The notes: generated from the sequence alone by a model not told the origin. A stretch of DNA of 64,000 nt from Closterium sp. NIES-65 (GCA_948144175.1 CANXME010000320.1:516501-580500); one strand, 5' to 3'; numbered from the stretch's first letter, positions 26,001 through 39,586 are shown. Made by a program: numbers and translations.

Positions 26001-29000
26001 GTCTACTGCTGTCATGGCTACCCCCAGTGTCCTCGCTTTTGACGCTGAGGGTCGGGCCATTGACTTTGACGTCTGGGTAGATGACCTGCAGCTTTTCCTA
26101 CAGTGCGATAGGGCAGACGGTCTCTCCCTCTTTGACCTCACTTCTGGTGCCTCTCCTGCCCCTGCTGCTGATGCTGACGCCACTGTTCGCTCACAGTGGG
26201 CTACACGCGATGCTGCTGCACGTCTTGCTGTGCGTCGCCACTTGCCTACCTCTGAGCGTGCACACTTTAGCCAGTACAAGAGCGCTAGGACCTTGTACGA
26301 CGCTGTAGTTGCACGCTACTCTTCCCCTACCACTGCTGCACTTAGCCTCCTCATCATGCCGTACCTCTTCCCTGACCTCGCCGCTTTTCCCACAGTCGCT
26401 GACCTCATTACGCACCTGCGCACTAGTGACATTCGTTACCGCGCTGCCCTTCCCGCTGAGTTCTGCGCCAAGAACCCCCCCCCTATGTACATCACCCTCT
26501 ACTACATAGTCACCCGGCACCCTGACACCCTTCGCCCGGTCAGGGACCACTTTCTCTCTGTTTGCCCCACCACTCTCACCGTTGACCTCCTCGAGGAGCG
26601 CCTCCTAGCAGCAGAGAAGAGCATAGTCACTGTAGGAGCCTCTCGTGGTGACCCTCGTGCCCTTGTCTTTGAGGGGTACCCCCCCTCTCCTCTCTTGCCC
26701 TCTGTCGCCTCTGCTGCTGCGGCCGACCTCGTTGGTCTTGATTCGGTCAGTGCGGCATCTGCCCCTAGCGAGAGACGCCGCCCTGGCAAGGGCAAGGGGG
26801 GCAGGGGCGCGGGAGGAGCTAGCGGGGGCGGTGGAGGCGGCGGTGGAGGCGTCGGAGGGGGTGGGGGTGGCGGTGGGGGTGGTGGCGGGGGTGGGGGCGT
26901 TGGTGGCGGCAGTGGAGGCGGAGGCGGCGGCGGCGGTGGCGGTGCGAGCGGAGGTGGCGGCGGTGGCGACGGTGGAGGAGGCGGCGGTGGAGGAGGTGGA
27001 GCTGGTCGGGGTGGCGCTGCGTAGAGGGTAAGCTCCGGTGGTGGTCCGCGCCAGCAGCAGCAGCAGCAGCAGCAGCGCGCTTGTGAGATCCCCCCCCCCT
27101 CAGCAGCTTCGTGAGTGGTACGCCGCACGCCAGCGGGGTGGGGGTACTGGTCCGTGCACCTACGTCCTGCGCACCGGTGACCGTGTGGGTGAGAAGTGCG
27201 GGGGTGCGCACTCCACCCAGCGCTGCTTTGGCCGCCTGACGGACACTTGGCATCACCAGTTCCCTGATGCCACTGAGATCCCTCACTGGGGCGAGCTGTC
27301 TAGGGCGGGAGTAGCTATCTTTGACCTTGACTTTGATGGTATTCTTGCTGCCATGTATGCTGTGACTATTAGTGATGAGGGTGACTGTTACCGGTGTTTT
27401 CCGCCCGACCCAGGCATTGGGACTGCTGCTCTAGGTACTGGTGAGGCTGCTGCTCTAGGTGCTAGCGAGGCTGCTGCTCTAGGTGCCAGTGCGTCTGCTT
27501 CCTCACGTGCTGGTGAGTCTGCTCTCTCAGGTACTGCGTCGGCTCCGGCCTCCCACACCTTCACCCTTGACTCGGGGGCTTCTCGCTCCTTCTTTCGAGA
27601 CCGCACCACACTCACGCCGCTTGGTCGGCCAGTTGCTGTCTCTCTGGCAGACCCCTCTGGGGGTCCCGTCCTTGCTCACTTCTCCACTGTCCTCCCGTGT
27701 CCGGCGGCCCCCTTTGGCACCCTGTCTGGTCTTTACCTCCCCTCGTTCACTACGAACTTGGTGAGTGGTGCTGACCTACAGGATGCGGGGGTTCACCAGT
27801 TCACTCCTGCGAGCCAACGCGTGACCCACTGCACGGACGCTCGGACGGGCCGACACTTGGCCACGTTTACACGTTGGCCGGGGTCGAGCCTGTACACACT
27901 GACTACTGAGTCTCCTCCAGTCGCTGCCTCTGGTCAGGTAGCTGCGTCGGGTCAGGTGTTTGCTGCAGCGTCCAGGTCTGGTCCTGTGTCTGCCCCCTGC
28001 TCGTGTCGCCTCCTGTCTCACCAGACTCTCCTCTGGCACCACCGCCTTGGTCACCCCTCCCTGCTTCGTCTCCGAGGCATGGCCTCCCGTGTCCTTGTCT
28101 CTGGTCTTCCCCGGTCCCTCCCTCCCCTTCCTCCGGGGCCTGCCCCTACCTGCGTCCCCTGTGTCGAGGGTCGGCAGCGTGCTGCCCCTCACTCCTCCCA
28201 GTTTCCTCCGATAGAGGCCCCGCTGCAGACGCTTCACATGGACGTGTGGGGCCCAGCCCGCGTCCGTGGACAGGGTCACGAGCGCTACTTCCTGCTGGTG
28301 GTTGACGACTACTCGCGTTACACCACAGACTTTCCCTTGCACAGCAAGGGTGATGTCACTGAGGTGTTGATCGACTGGATCCGCGCAGCTCGTCTCCAGC
28401 TCAGGACGAGTTTCGGCTCGGACTTTCCTGTTCTGCGTCTGCACTCAGACAGAGGCGGAGAGTTCTCCTCTGGCCTTCTGCGAGCCTATTGTTGTGCACG
28501 AGGCATCCGCCAGACCTTCACGCTTCCGGACTCTCCACAAAAAAATGGGATTGCTGAGCGCCGCATTGGTATGGTCATGGACGTCGCCCGTACGTCCATG
28601 ATGCATGTGGCTGCAACCCATTTTCTGTGGCCGTTTGCGGTGAGGTACGCGGCGCATCAGATCAATCTTCAGCCCAGGGTCTCCATGGCGGAGACCTCCC
28701 CAGCTTTGCTGTGGACGGGGAAGGTTGGCGATGCGTCTGCGTTCCGTGTCTGGGGATCTCGGGCGTTTGTCCGCGACTTGTCTGCGGACAAGCTGTCCCC
28801 TCGTGCTGCTACCTGCGTCTTCCTTGGCTTCCCCCCTGACGCGCCAGGGTGGCAGTTCTACCACCCCACCTCTCGCCGTGTTCTGTCCTCCCAGGACGTC
28901 ACGCTTGACGAGTCGGTCCCCTACTACCGTCTTTTCCCCTACCGCATTCCGTCCCTCCCCCCGCCACCGCTCTTCCTTGTGCCAGGTCCCCCCCCGCTAG

Positions 29001-32000
29001 ACCCCCTTCCCCCTCAGGGTCCTGCCCCTTCAGGTGTGTCCCAGGTAGACGCAGTCGAGCCTGTCGAGGTCGCTGGTGACTCTAGTGCTGCTGGGGTAGC
29101 TGAGCCTGGGGGTGCTGACTCTGGGGGTGCTGAGCGTGTGGGTTCTAAGGCTGGGGGCGCTGAGCCTGGGGGTGTTGAGCCTGAGGGTGCTACGACTGGG
29201 GGTGCTGAGCCTGGGGGTGCTGAGTCTGGGAGTGCTGAGCCTGGGGGTGCTACGCCTGGGGGTGCTGAGCTTGGGGGTACGGAGCCTGAGGGAGCTTGGC
29301 CTGCTCGTGTGGTGTCTGGCGGTGCTGGACCTGGAGGTTCTCCGGGTGCTCCGTCTTGACGGGAGCCACTCTCTCCACAGGAGGTGCGTGAGTGGTTTGC
29401 CCGGCGCTGGAGGCGTGCTGCTGGAGCTGGAGGTTCTTCGACTGCTAAGGGTGCTGGTGCCACGGGTCCCGGAGGTGCTCGTACTGGGAGTACTGGAGCT
29501 GCTGGGCCTGCGGGTACTACTGGAGCTGGAGCCACTGCGTCTTCTCGTGGTCCGACTGGAGCTGGAGCTGCTGAGGGTGTTGGCGCTGACGGTGCTAGAG
29601 GCGGTCCTGCTGGGGGTGCTACTGGTGCTGCTGGAGGTCCTGGAGCTATTGGAGCTGCTGGGGGTGCTGGAGCTGGCGGTGCTTCTGGCGCTGGTGCTAC
29701 CGCTGAGGGTGCTGGTGCTGTCCCTGCTGTGTCTGGAATCGCTGCGCGATCTCGGCCGTACTTCGTTCCGCTCGTTGAGCAGGTTCTTGGTCTCCCGCCT
29801 TCTCGTGGTCCTCCTCCTCCCTTAGAGTGTCCACAGCCTGTCCTGTCACAGTTACAGTTACAGCCGGCCTCCCCACTGCCTGCTCCTTCTCCCTACACTG
29901 GTCCTACTGGAAGTCTTGCTGAGCGTCGTGAGCCTGCGTCTCGCCCTGCGTCGCCTGTCCGTGCTTCTCGCACTAGTGGTCGTGGTTCGCGTCAGCGTCC
30001 TCCTCCTGTCCCTGGCACGCACCGGATGTCTCTGCGTCCGTCCACTGCTCCTCTGCGTGCCCCTTTTCCTTCTCCTCCTGAGTCCTCTCTTCCTGCTCTT
30101 CCCGACCCGGAGTCGGACCTTCTTCGTGCTGCCAGTCCTACAGTCACGGGTCTCCTTGCTACTGTTGTCACTGAACCTCCCTTTGAGTCCACTGCTGCGT
30201 CTGCCCTAGTTGCTGAGCTCGTCGACTTTGCTGCTCGCTGTCGTCTAGACTACGCTACTTGTCTTGTTGCTGAGTCTGAGTCTGTCTGTCCTCCGTCCGT
30301 TGGGGGTGAGTGTGCCCTTGGCACGGACGTCCTTGAAGACAGGCAGGACGAGTTCCAGTGTTTGGCTGCTGCTTCACCTCATCTCGTGTCCGTATTGCTT
30401 ACCCCTGAGGGAGACCCGGATGCAGTTGACATCTCGACTCCGCGCTCTTACGCGGAGGAGATAGAGGGTCCCTACTCCTCTCAGTGGCAAGCAGCAATGG
30501 ACACAGAGATGGCTTCCTGGAAGTCCACAGGCACCTACGTTGACGAGGCTCCCCCGTCTGGGGCGAACATCGTCAGTGGCATGTGGATTTTCAGGGTGAA
30601 GCGGCCGCCGGGTTCTCCGCCTGTCTTCAAGGCGCGTTACGTGGCTCGTGGCTTCAATCAGCGGCAGGGAGTTGACTACTTTCAGACCTTCTCTCCCACC
30701 CTGAAGATGACCACTGTTCGGGTACTGCTGCACATAGCTGCTCACCGTGACTACGACCTGCACTCTCTTGACTTCAGCACTGCTTTCTTGAAGGGCAGCC
30801 TGCACGAGGAGATCTGGCTGCGTCGTCCACCTGGCTTCACAGGGTCTTTTCCTCCTCGCACCCAGTGGAGCCTCCGGCAGCCAGTCTACGGTCTCCGCTA
30901 GGCACCACGTGAGTGGCACGACACACTGAGGACTACACTTGCGGCTCTTGGGTTTGCTCCCTCTAGTGCCGACCCGTCGCTGTTTCTACACACCGACACT
31001 TCTTTGCCGCGTTCTACATCCTCGTGTACGTCGACGACTTGGTCTTTGCCGCAGCTGACACTGCTGGACTCGCCCACGTGAAGTCCGAGCTGCAGAAGAG
31101 ACACACGTGCACAGACCTGGGTGAACTGCGCAGCTACCTTGGCTTGCAGATCACCCGGGACACAGCACAGCGCACCATTACCCTGACTCAGTCACACATG
31201 GTGTAGCAGGTCCTTCAGCGATTTGACTTCACATACTCCTCGCCTCAGGCCACTCCTCTACCTACTCGCCACTCGCTTTCAGCTCTGCCTTCGGATGAGT
31301 CCGTAGAGTCGAGTGGCCCGTACCCAGAGCTTGTTGGCTGCCTCATGTACTTGATGACCTGCACACGACCTGACCTTGCATACCCTCTTAGCATTCTCGC
31401 ACGCTATGTTGCTCCTGGGAGACACAGACCGGAGCACATGGCTGCAGCGAAGAGGGTGTTGCGCTACTTGTGCAGTACGTCGGGCATGGGGCTTGTGCTT
31501 GGAGGGCAGAGTCCAGTGGTCCTCACTGGGCACGCAGACGCTTCTTGGGCTGACGACCAGGCTACGCAGCGGTCGTCACAGGGTTACACCTTCAGCCTTG
31601 GTTCCGGCTCTGTTTCGTGGCGGGCTACCCGCTCATCTTCTGTTCTCGGCTCCAGTTGTGAGGCTGAGATCTACGCAGGGGCCATGGCTGCACAGGAGCT
31701 TCGCTGGCTCACCTACCTGCTGATTGACCTCGGAGAGCCGCCTCGTTCTCCTCCAGTGCTGTACGTAGACAACAAGGCCATGCTGGCCTTGTGTCGGGAG
31801 CAGAGACTGGAGCACAAAACGAAGCACATTGCTCTTCGCTCTTTCCTTGCTCGTGAGCTGCAGCAGCGTGGTCAGCTGCGCCTTGCGTACGTGGCCTCTA
31901 AGGCCAACACTGCTGATATCTTCACCAAGGCGCTTGCGCCTTGTGATCATCAGCGCTTCTGTACTCAGCTGGGTCTTGTGCCTACCTTGCCTCACTTGCT

Positions 32001-32217
32001 CACCCCTTGACCTTGTTTGTACTGTTACATATATATATACACCTGCTCTTGCTTGTCTAGCCTTATATATATATGTAATCCTGCATGTGAACTGGCCTTG
32101 TGGCCTTGAACTTGTGCTCGGAATGTGTGGTGACTTTGTGATCCACCCTGAGCTTGCTCTGCTTTGCTTGACTGGTCTTGTGACCCCTTGTTCTCCCCCA
32201 CTTTGCCTATGGGGGTG

Positions 32218-32333
32218 TGTCAAATTTATATGACATAGGCTATAGTGGGGTAGCACATATGGTGTAAAGCTTTCTAGGGTTTGTACTTGTACCCAACTTT
32301 CCCTGAGTGATTTGATTCTCGTTCAAATTCACA
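32218..32333 (+). repeat. 3' LTR of element E
   Basis: 116 bp beginning TGTCAAATTTAT, preceded by the polypurine-like CCTATGGGGGTG and followed by AACCC. Confidence 0.93.
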
Positions 32334-32338
32334 AACCC

Positions 32339-32401
32339 TAACAGGGCTGTACTCACTATAGAGTACCCCACTACAGACTAGAGAAATATAACATTCTGAC
32401 A
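32339..32401 (-). repeat. 5' LTR of element D, remaining part
   Basis: 63 bp ending ATTCTGACA that continue the D LTR after element E. The target duplication AAATC follows at 32402. Confidence 0.92.
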
Positions 32402-32850
32402 AAATCCAATCTAGTTGGATTTTGCCTATGTATTGCAACATTTGCAACCCATGCTAACAACTTTTAGCCACCCCAATCCAAAATAGGCTTGTGTATTGAC
32501 CTGACCCGACCCATTTGGGCCTACCCGAAGGTGTAGTCGGGTTGGGTTGGGTATACCCGACCTCGGATATTTAGGGTCAGCATGTAACCCGACCCGCTCA
32601 GTAACCCTCGGGTATTTAGAATCCGAGGTCGGGTCGGGGATACCCGAGGTCGGGTTGGGTGTACCCATTAACGGGTATAATCTATCATTATGTATGCGTT
32701 TTTCCTAACCTGTTTTTGGCATTACATTTGTATACTGAGCATAGTTTTGTGAGTTGATGGCATTATGATAAGTTTCTTTGCAAACCAGTGCTCGCGCACA
32801 AATACATCATCATAACGTGGGTTTACGAGATACGCACGGTACTACCTCAG
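32402..32850 (-). repeat. CGGGT-rich segment, likely subterminal region of the hAT transposon
   Basis: From about 32495 to 32680 there are many copies of CCCGACCC, GGGTCGGGT and TACCCGA in both orientations. They include a perfect 14-bp inverted pair, ACCCGACCTCGGAT (32555-32568) and ATCCGAGGTCGGGT (32621-32634). Clusters of CGGGT-type motifs near the ends are known in plant hAT elements, where they bind transposase. The hAT gene to the right points toward this end, so this may be its 3' subterminal region. The exact tip and 8-bp target duplication are not identified. Confidence 0.5.
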
Positions 32851-33867
32851 TGTTGTGCCAACACATTACAGTGGCACGGTCATCGCACTCCCATTCGGCC
32901 TACAAGCTTGCTCAGCTTCTGGAATTTTGTGGGGAGGTTGTTCAACATGTGTTCCTCAAACCCTCAAAGTTTCAGAGTTTTTGAAGCAGTTACCAAGGCA
33001 TGAAAACATTTTATGTTTCAAGACTTATGGCATCCCGGAAGTGTGTGTTACTCCTTTTTGGTTACACCCGAGTTCACCATTTCGGCTGCTGACTCGTCTA
33101 CCGAGATCTGATTGGTCTGAAATTCGATCTGGCAGTCCTTTGCCGCGCTGTGCAGGTGGTCACCAAGTTTCAGAACGATCCAACATCTGAGCATTGCGTG
33201 ACATCTGCCGAAATTCACTGTTCCGTGGTTATGGTGCACTGTTGGCAGCATTTCCCTTGCCACCCTTTCATTGTTGTCATGCCAATGGTGCAGGGACAGA
33301 GAACGAGACAAGAAGTACAGTTGGTCAAGTGGGACTCTACAACCCTCCTTTTGAGAAGTGTGGTCTTCCTGGAAGCAGCTTGCAAGAGGGTGCAAGTGGG
33401 AAGACAAGCTGACTCATGTTGGCTTGACTCACTATTGGTAGCCTTGAGTACAGCTCTGAACATCCAAGTGTGGTTGGCTTTGCTGACCTAGCTAGGAGGT
33501 TTCCCATTCTTCTCTAGCCTTTCTCCCCTAGGACTCAACCTTCTCTGAGTTCCCAGGATGACCCAACTCCTTATGAGCCCCCTAGGCAATGTTGTACTCA
33601 CCTCTTCCTTGCATCAATGAAACTACACGTTTTTCCGCCGAGCTTACGTTCTCGTTCACTGCGTAGTGCACACACCTTTGATAATAGCAAATAATATACC
33701 GTTGGAAAGCAGACACCTAAGGCTAACCGCTGTCCAAGTTTCAGCCTTGTATAAGTTTGGAGCTGATCGTGACGGCGTTTTGAACAGAGGCGGTTTGAAG
33801 ACGTCAGATTCTGCTTAGGGGGTTTCATGGGCATCCGCGACCTCTAAGTGGACTGCAGACCATAACA
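32851..33867 (+). repeat. 5' LTR of element F
   Basis: Begins TGTTGTGCCAACAC and ends ACCATAACA. It is 1,017 bp, about eight times the length of the LTRs of C, E and G. Confidence 0.95.
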
Positions 33868-33869
33868 AG

Positions 33870-33881
33870 TGGTATCAGAGC
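33870..33881 (+). other. Primer binding site of element F
   Basis: A perfect TGGTATCAGAGC two bases after the 5' LTR, complementary to initiator Met-tRNA. Confidence 0.95.
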
Positions 33882-36800
33882 TGTTCTACTCTGTTCGTGG
33901 GTGAATATGGAGGCTGAAGGTTCTGCTCCAGCTGGTCCTGGTGGCAGTGGTGGCGTGAGAGGCGCTGGGGAAGCGGGAAGAGGCGTTGCAGGCGGATCTG
34001 CATCAATGGCTTCCGTTTCAACATCAGCTAAGGATGATGTGAAGGCATTCAACCTGGAGAAGTTCTCTGGGGATGATTGGGCATCATGGAGCTTCAGGAT
34101 GGAGCTCCTCTTCAACCATTATAGGCTGCTTGAAGTGATGGATGGAGAATTGAAGAGGCCTGCGAGCGAAGGAGCGACCAAGGAATGGGATCGCCGGTCC
34201 AAGGATGGATTCTTCCTTCTCTCCCAATGCCTCTCATCCAACCAGCTGCACCACATCAAGCATCTCATCAAGGAAGTTGAGTGTGGTCCAAAGGCATGGA
34301 AGATATTGAAGGATGTCCATGCCCCCAGCAGCGAAGCTATGGTGGTGGTGCTCGAGCGACAACTCCATGCGGTAAAGATCAACGAGGGTGATGCCGTGCA
34401 AGGAGCGTTCGATCAACTCCGGGACCTTTATGTGAAGCTCTCTGCTGCTGGTGTGGACTACCCTGAGAAAATCAAGTGCTACAAGGCTCTCTCCCTACTG
34501 CCGGAGTCGTGGGGGCCCTTGGTGGTCAACCTTAATGGCATGAAGGACTCGTGGTCCCTTGAGTGGATTCGCGCGCAAGTTCTTCAAGAGGAGTTTCGGA
34601 GGAAGGAGCTGACCGCCGCTGCCGGTGAAGGTGGAGGCTCTGCCTATGGCATGAAGGGCTTCAAGGGGCGTGGCAGCAAGAAATGGAAGGCCAAGGAAGG
34701 CTCTGGAGGGGAGCAGCATTCGGGAGGGAAGCGTGGCAACAAGGGAGGCAAGCGGTGTGGCGGCAAATGTTGGTATTGCCATGTGGAAGGTCACCCATGG
34801 TTTAAGTGCCGCAAGTTACCTGACGGTTGGAGGCCTGGTCAGCCATCACTTGAGGGCTCCAAGGGTGTTCATGGAGCTATGGGAGAAGGCGTGGGCAGTG
34901 AGGAGGGCGATGGAGGTGCTGGCGGATACGGCGGCATGTTCTACCATGTAGGAGAGGCGTGCTCCGAGGACATGGTTGTGCCGGCCAGCAAGGTTGCTCT
35001 TCACCGCTCCTCCCATTGGGTCATCAACACGGGAGCCTTCATGACCATGACCAACCGAGAGGATCTACTGGATGAAGTTAGGCCATCAAAGGCAGCCACT
35101 GTCGTTTCAGCCACCGGCCAAGTTGTACCCGTGCGTGGCGAGGGGAGAGCCATGTTCATGGGTGCGGATGGGAGGCTTGTGGGGCTGAAGCGTGTTCTCC
35201 TTGTTCCTGGATTGTGTGCCAACCTCCTCTCTACCAAGGCCCTAAGTGAGGCAGGGATGAAGATGGAGATGTTGGGCACAAAGGCTTTCAAGGCAACTCT
35301 GGATGGGCGCGTATTGTGGGACCTCCGAGGCGGCAAGGACATGCACCGGTCCATGTGGGAGATACCGGTGCTGCCATGGAAGGAGGCGGCTGCGCGCTTG
35401 GCTGCTGGAGATGTGAGAGGAGGGCGTGTTAACCACGTGGACAATGGAGGGGGTGGTGATGACAGTGATGGTGGGCTCCTTGGGCATGGAGGGGCTGCGC
35501 TTCCAAGTGTAACTCCTAGCACGGGTGAGACGGATTGGCTCACCGCACACCGTCGCTTTGGCCACGTGGCGCTACCTCAGTTGCAGCAGCTGTTTAAGGA
35601 GGAAAGAGTCCAGGGGCTGAGGATAAAGGGGGAGCCCAAGGAGGTGGGATCTTGTGAGACTTGCTTGACCAGCAAGTTTTCACGGTTTCCCTTCCATTCG
35701 GTGGAGGGGAAGTCGAGTGACCCGGTGGAGCTCGTGCATGTGGATCTCGTGGGACCCATGAAGGTGAAGGGAGATGGTGGGGCCCTGTATTCCATGACCA
35801 TGGTGGATGACAACACAAGGCTCACCTGGTCCTTTCCACTTGCAAAGAAGAGTGATGCTGCAAGGGTCATCATTGAAGAGTGGCTGCCCATGGTGGAGCG
35901 AGAGAGCGGCAAGCGGGTGAAGGCGATTCGTAGCGACCGTGGTGGGGAGTTCTTGGGAGCGGAGTTCCGGAGCTGGCTGAAGCGGCACGGCATCAAGCAG
36001 CAGCTCGCCACAGCCTACACCCCTCAATCCAATGGCGTGGCAGAGAGAGCGAACCGGACCATCTTGGAGGGCGGGAGAACGATGTTGGTAGACTCGGGTC
36101 TACCCTTATGATTCTGGCCCCTCGCTATTCGCCATGCCACCGTCATCAAGAACCGAGTATTGACTCATGTGGGAGGGCAGCATTGGGTCCCTATGGAGAA
36201 GTGGAGAGGCAAGAAGCCCCTGGTGGATATGCTTCGAGTCTTTGGGTGCATGGGACTCGTGCACGTCCCTAAGGAGAAGCGTGACAAGCTTCAAGCGGCG
36301 GCGGTGTGGGCTGTTCATTTGGGACTTGCACAAGGGAGCAAGGGGTGGCTCATGTGGGACCCAAAAGTCAACAACACCATCTTCACCACCAGAGATGCCA
36401 AGTTCATGGAGGGGCTCATGTTCAAGGAGTGGTTGGAGCGAGGGAGGAGCAAGGTCACCATTCCGCTCGGAATAGAGGTGGGAACGAATGACCCACTCCT
36501 CATTCCCATCGAGTTGTCTTCATCTTCAGAGGTAACGGAGGTGTCACATGACTTGGGAGGTGCTGAAGGGGAGGCAACAGAGGTGGAAGGAGTTTTGCAG
36601 CAAGAGGAGGCTCCTGTAGCTGAGAGAGGTGATGCCGGGGAGGAGGTGCAGCAGCCAACATCATCCCCTTCACTTCCATCAAGGCGGACAACCCAAGGGA
36701 AGCGTGGTGCTGTCCGCGGTGGAGCTAAGGAGGGTGCAGCCAAGGAGAGGCCCAAGAGAGCTGCTCACCCAAGGGATTTCCTCAAGTATGAAAGGCTTGG

Positions 36801-38571
36801 GGGTCCCAAGGCATTGCTGGTCCAGGAGGAGGAAGATGATGAGAAGGGAGCCGAGGGAGAGATGGAGCAGATTTGTTGCTTCGGTGTCAACTTACCTCAT
36901 GAACCGGCTTCAATGGAGGAAGCACTTGCTGGAGATGATCGAGAGGCTTGGTTGGCTTCAAGGGAGGATGGGTTTCAGAGCCTCATGGAGAATGGAACAT
37001 GGACCCTCACTGATCTGCCCCCTGGAAGAAAGGCATTGGATTGCACGTGGATATTACGTGTGAAGACCGATGCGGAGGGGAAGTTGGAGAGGCGCAAAAC
37101 AAGACTTGTGATCAAGGGTTTCCAGCAGAGGGAGGGGGTTGACTTTAAGGAGGTGTTTGCTCCTGTTGCCAAGGCTCCTACGCTTCGGGTGTTGCTGGCA
37201 GCAGCTGCCGTTTGTGGTTGGAAGGTGGAGCAAATGGATGTGAAGACGGCTTTCCTCTATGGCGTGGTAGATGAGGAGATCTACATGAAGCAGCCAGAGG
37301 GGTATGACGATGGGAGCGGACGTGTTTGCAGGCTCAACAAGGCCCTCTATGGCCTCAAACAAGCTCCAAGGTGCTGGTATGCAAGGCTGGTGGAGGCTTT
37401 GGAGGCTCTTGGTTTCAAAGTCAGCGGGTGCGACGAGAGTCTCTTCATGACCGAGGGGAAGGAGGAGAAGGTGTTTCTTCTTGTCTACGTCGATGACATT
37501 CTCCTCTTCTCTCCATCACTAGAGAGGATCAAGGAGGTGCAAGGGAAGCTGAAGGAGACCTTTAAATGCAAGGCCCTTGGACCAGTGGGGTATTACCTTG
37601 GTCTTCATGTGGAGTGGGACGAGGTGAAGGGATGGTTGAGGCTTCACCAACACAAGTACCTTGCAGCCATGGGGGAGAGGTATGGGCTGGAGGAAGGGAG
37701 GAGTGTGAAGACTCCTCTACCCTCAGGGTTTCAGCTACACCTTGATGAAGAGGAGGGTGAGGTGTTGGAGCCCGAGTTGCAGCGTCGGTTCCAGTCAATG
37801 GTGGGGAGCTTGATGTATGCTTCGGTCAACACTCGCCCCGATATTTCATTTGCGGTTTCGCAGCTGGCTCGTGTGGTGTCTAGGCCCCTTCAAGAGCACC
37901 TTGATGCAGCAGAGAGGCTGGTGAGGTACTGCATGGCAACCTCAAGGGTGGGGCTGCAATATTCAGTGCATGGGCAGCTGAAGCAAAAGGGAGTGGAGGA
38001 GGTGAGCACAAAGACCGGTGCACCTGCAAGGCGTGGACACTTGTACCTCTCGTGCTTCACCGACGCTACATGGGCAAGTGACATCAGTGATGCAACATCT
38101 CATGGTGGCTATGTATGCTGTGTTGGAGGGAGTCCAGTGAGCTGGAAGTCTAAGAAGCAAGGGGAGATAGCTCACTCATCAACAGAGAGCGAGTACATGG
38201 CGTTGTTTCATGGGGTGAAGGAGGTGGTTTGGATGAGGAGGTTGCTTGAGGAGTTGGGGCAGGAGCAACAGGGTCCTACACCTGTGTTTTGTGACAGCCA
38301 AGGAGCAATAGCAATGGCTCGCAATGCTGTGCTCCATGGGCTGAACAAGCACATGCATATCAAATGGCATTGGGTGAGGAAGGAGGTGAAGAAGAGCACA
38401 GTCTCCTTGCACTACATCAACACTACCAAGCAACCTGCAGATTTCTTGACCAAGCGGCTTGCAGAGCATCAGCATTGGACCTGTGCCACCTTGTGTGGCA
38501 TTTCCTTCAACTAAGGGAGGCAGCTTCAGGGAGCAGCTAAGGGATGAATGAGAGCACGATGAGGGGGAGTT

Positions 38572-39586
38572 TGTTGTGCCAACACATTACAGTGGCACGG
38601 TCATCGCACTCCCATTCGGCCTACAAGCTTGCTCAGCTTCTGGAATTTTGTGGGGAGGTTGTTCAACATGTGTTCTTCAAAACCTCAAAGTTTCAGAGGT
38701 TTTGAAGCAGTTACCAAGGCATGACAACATTTTATGTTTCAAGACTTATGGCATCCCGGAAGTGTGTGTTACTCCTTTTTGGTAACACCCGAGTTCACCA
38801 TTTCGGCTGCTGACTCGTCTACCGAGATCTGATTGGTCTGAAATTCGGTCTGGCAGTCTTTTGCCACGCTGTGCAGGTGGTCACCAAGTTTCAGAACGAT
38901 CCAACATCTGAGAATTGCGTGACATCTGCCGAAATTCACTGTTCCGTGGTTATGGTGCACTGTTGGCAGCATTTCCCTTGCCACCCTTTCATTGTTGTCA
39001 TGCCAATGGTGCAGGGACAGAGAACGAGACAAGAAGTACAGTTGGTCAAGTGGGACTCTACAACCCTCCTTTTGAGAAGTGTGGTCTTCCTGGAAGCAGC
39101 TTGCAAGAGGGTGCAAGTGGGAAGACAAGCTGACTCATGTTGGCTTGACTCACTATTGGTAGCCTTGAGTACAGCTCTGAACATCCAAGTGTGGTTGGCT
39201 TTGCTGACCTAGCTAGGAGGTTTCCCATTCTTCTCTAGCCTTTCTCCCCTAGGACTCAACCTTCTCTGAGTTCCCAGGATGACCCAACTCCTTATGAGCC
39301 CCCTAGGCAATGTTGTACTCACCTCTTCCTTGCATCAATGAAACTACACGTTTTTCCGCCGAGCTTATGTTCTCGTTCACTGCGTAGTGCACACACCTCT
39401 GATAATAGCAAATAATATACCGTTGGAAAGCAGACACCTAAGGCTAACCGCTGTCCAAGTTTCAGCCTTGTATAAGTTTGGAGCTGATCGTGATGGCGTT
39501 TTGAACAGAGGCGGTTTGAAGACGTCAGATTCTGCTTAGGGGGTTTCATGGGCATCCTTTGAAGAAGTGGACTGCAGACCATAACA
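38572..39586 (+). repeat. 3' LTR of element F
   Basis: 1,015 bp, close to 98.5% identical by eye to the 5' copy, with a small patch of difference just before the end. CTCAG follows. Confidence 0.95.

Larger units (their letters stand above)
25067..32333 (+). mobile_element. Copia element E, broken, nested in the LTR of D
   Basis: A full-length plus-strand Ty1/copia element. The LTRs are 25067-25191 (125 bp) and 32218-32333 (116 bp, a 9-bp length difference), with target duplication AACCC (25062-25066 and 32334-32338). Parts: primer site at 25192, GC-rich leader to about 26010, gag (about 26.0-27.3 kb, with a Gly-rich tract and zinc knuckle), protease near 27.55 kb, integrase about 28.0-28.9 kb, repetitive PGGAE-type linker about 29.1-30.3 kb, RT about 30.4-31.2 kb, RNase H about 31.4-31.95 kb. 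LTRs differ at about 5 aligned bases. It looks broken, with roughly four or five breaks. It is a close relative of A and G. Confidence 0.95.
32851..39586 (+). mobile_element. Copia element F, nearly whole, different lineage
   Basis: A 6,736-bp plus-strand Ty1/copia element. The long LTRs are 32851-33867 and 38572-39586, with target duplication CTCAG (32846-32850 and 39587-39591). Primer site TGGTATCAGAGC lies at 33870-33881 and a GAGGGGGAGT polypurine tract before 38572. Parts: gag about 33.9-34.85 kb with a CWYCHVEGHPWFKC zinc knuckle of the normal CX2CX4HX4C type; protease near 35.0 kb; integrase about 35.5-36.4 kb; RT about 36.95-37.6 kb (YVDDILLF); RNase H about 38.05-38.45 kb. LTRs differ at about a dozen sites in 1 kb, so it is fairly young. 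It looks broken in about one place. It has no GC-rich leader or Gly-rich Gag. Confidence 0.96.
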
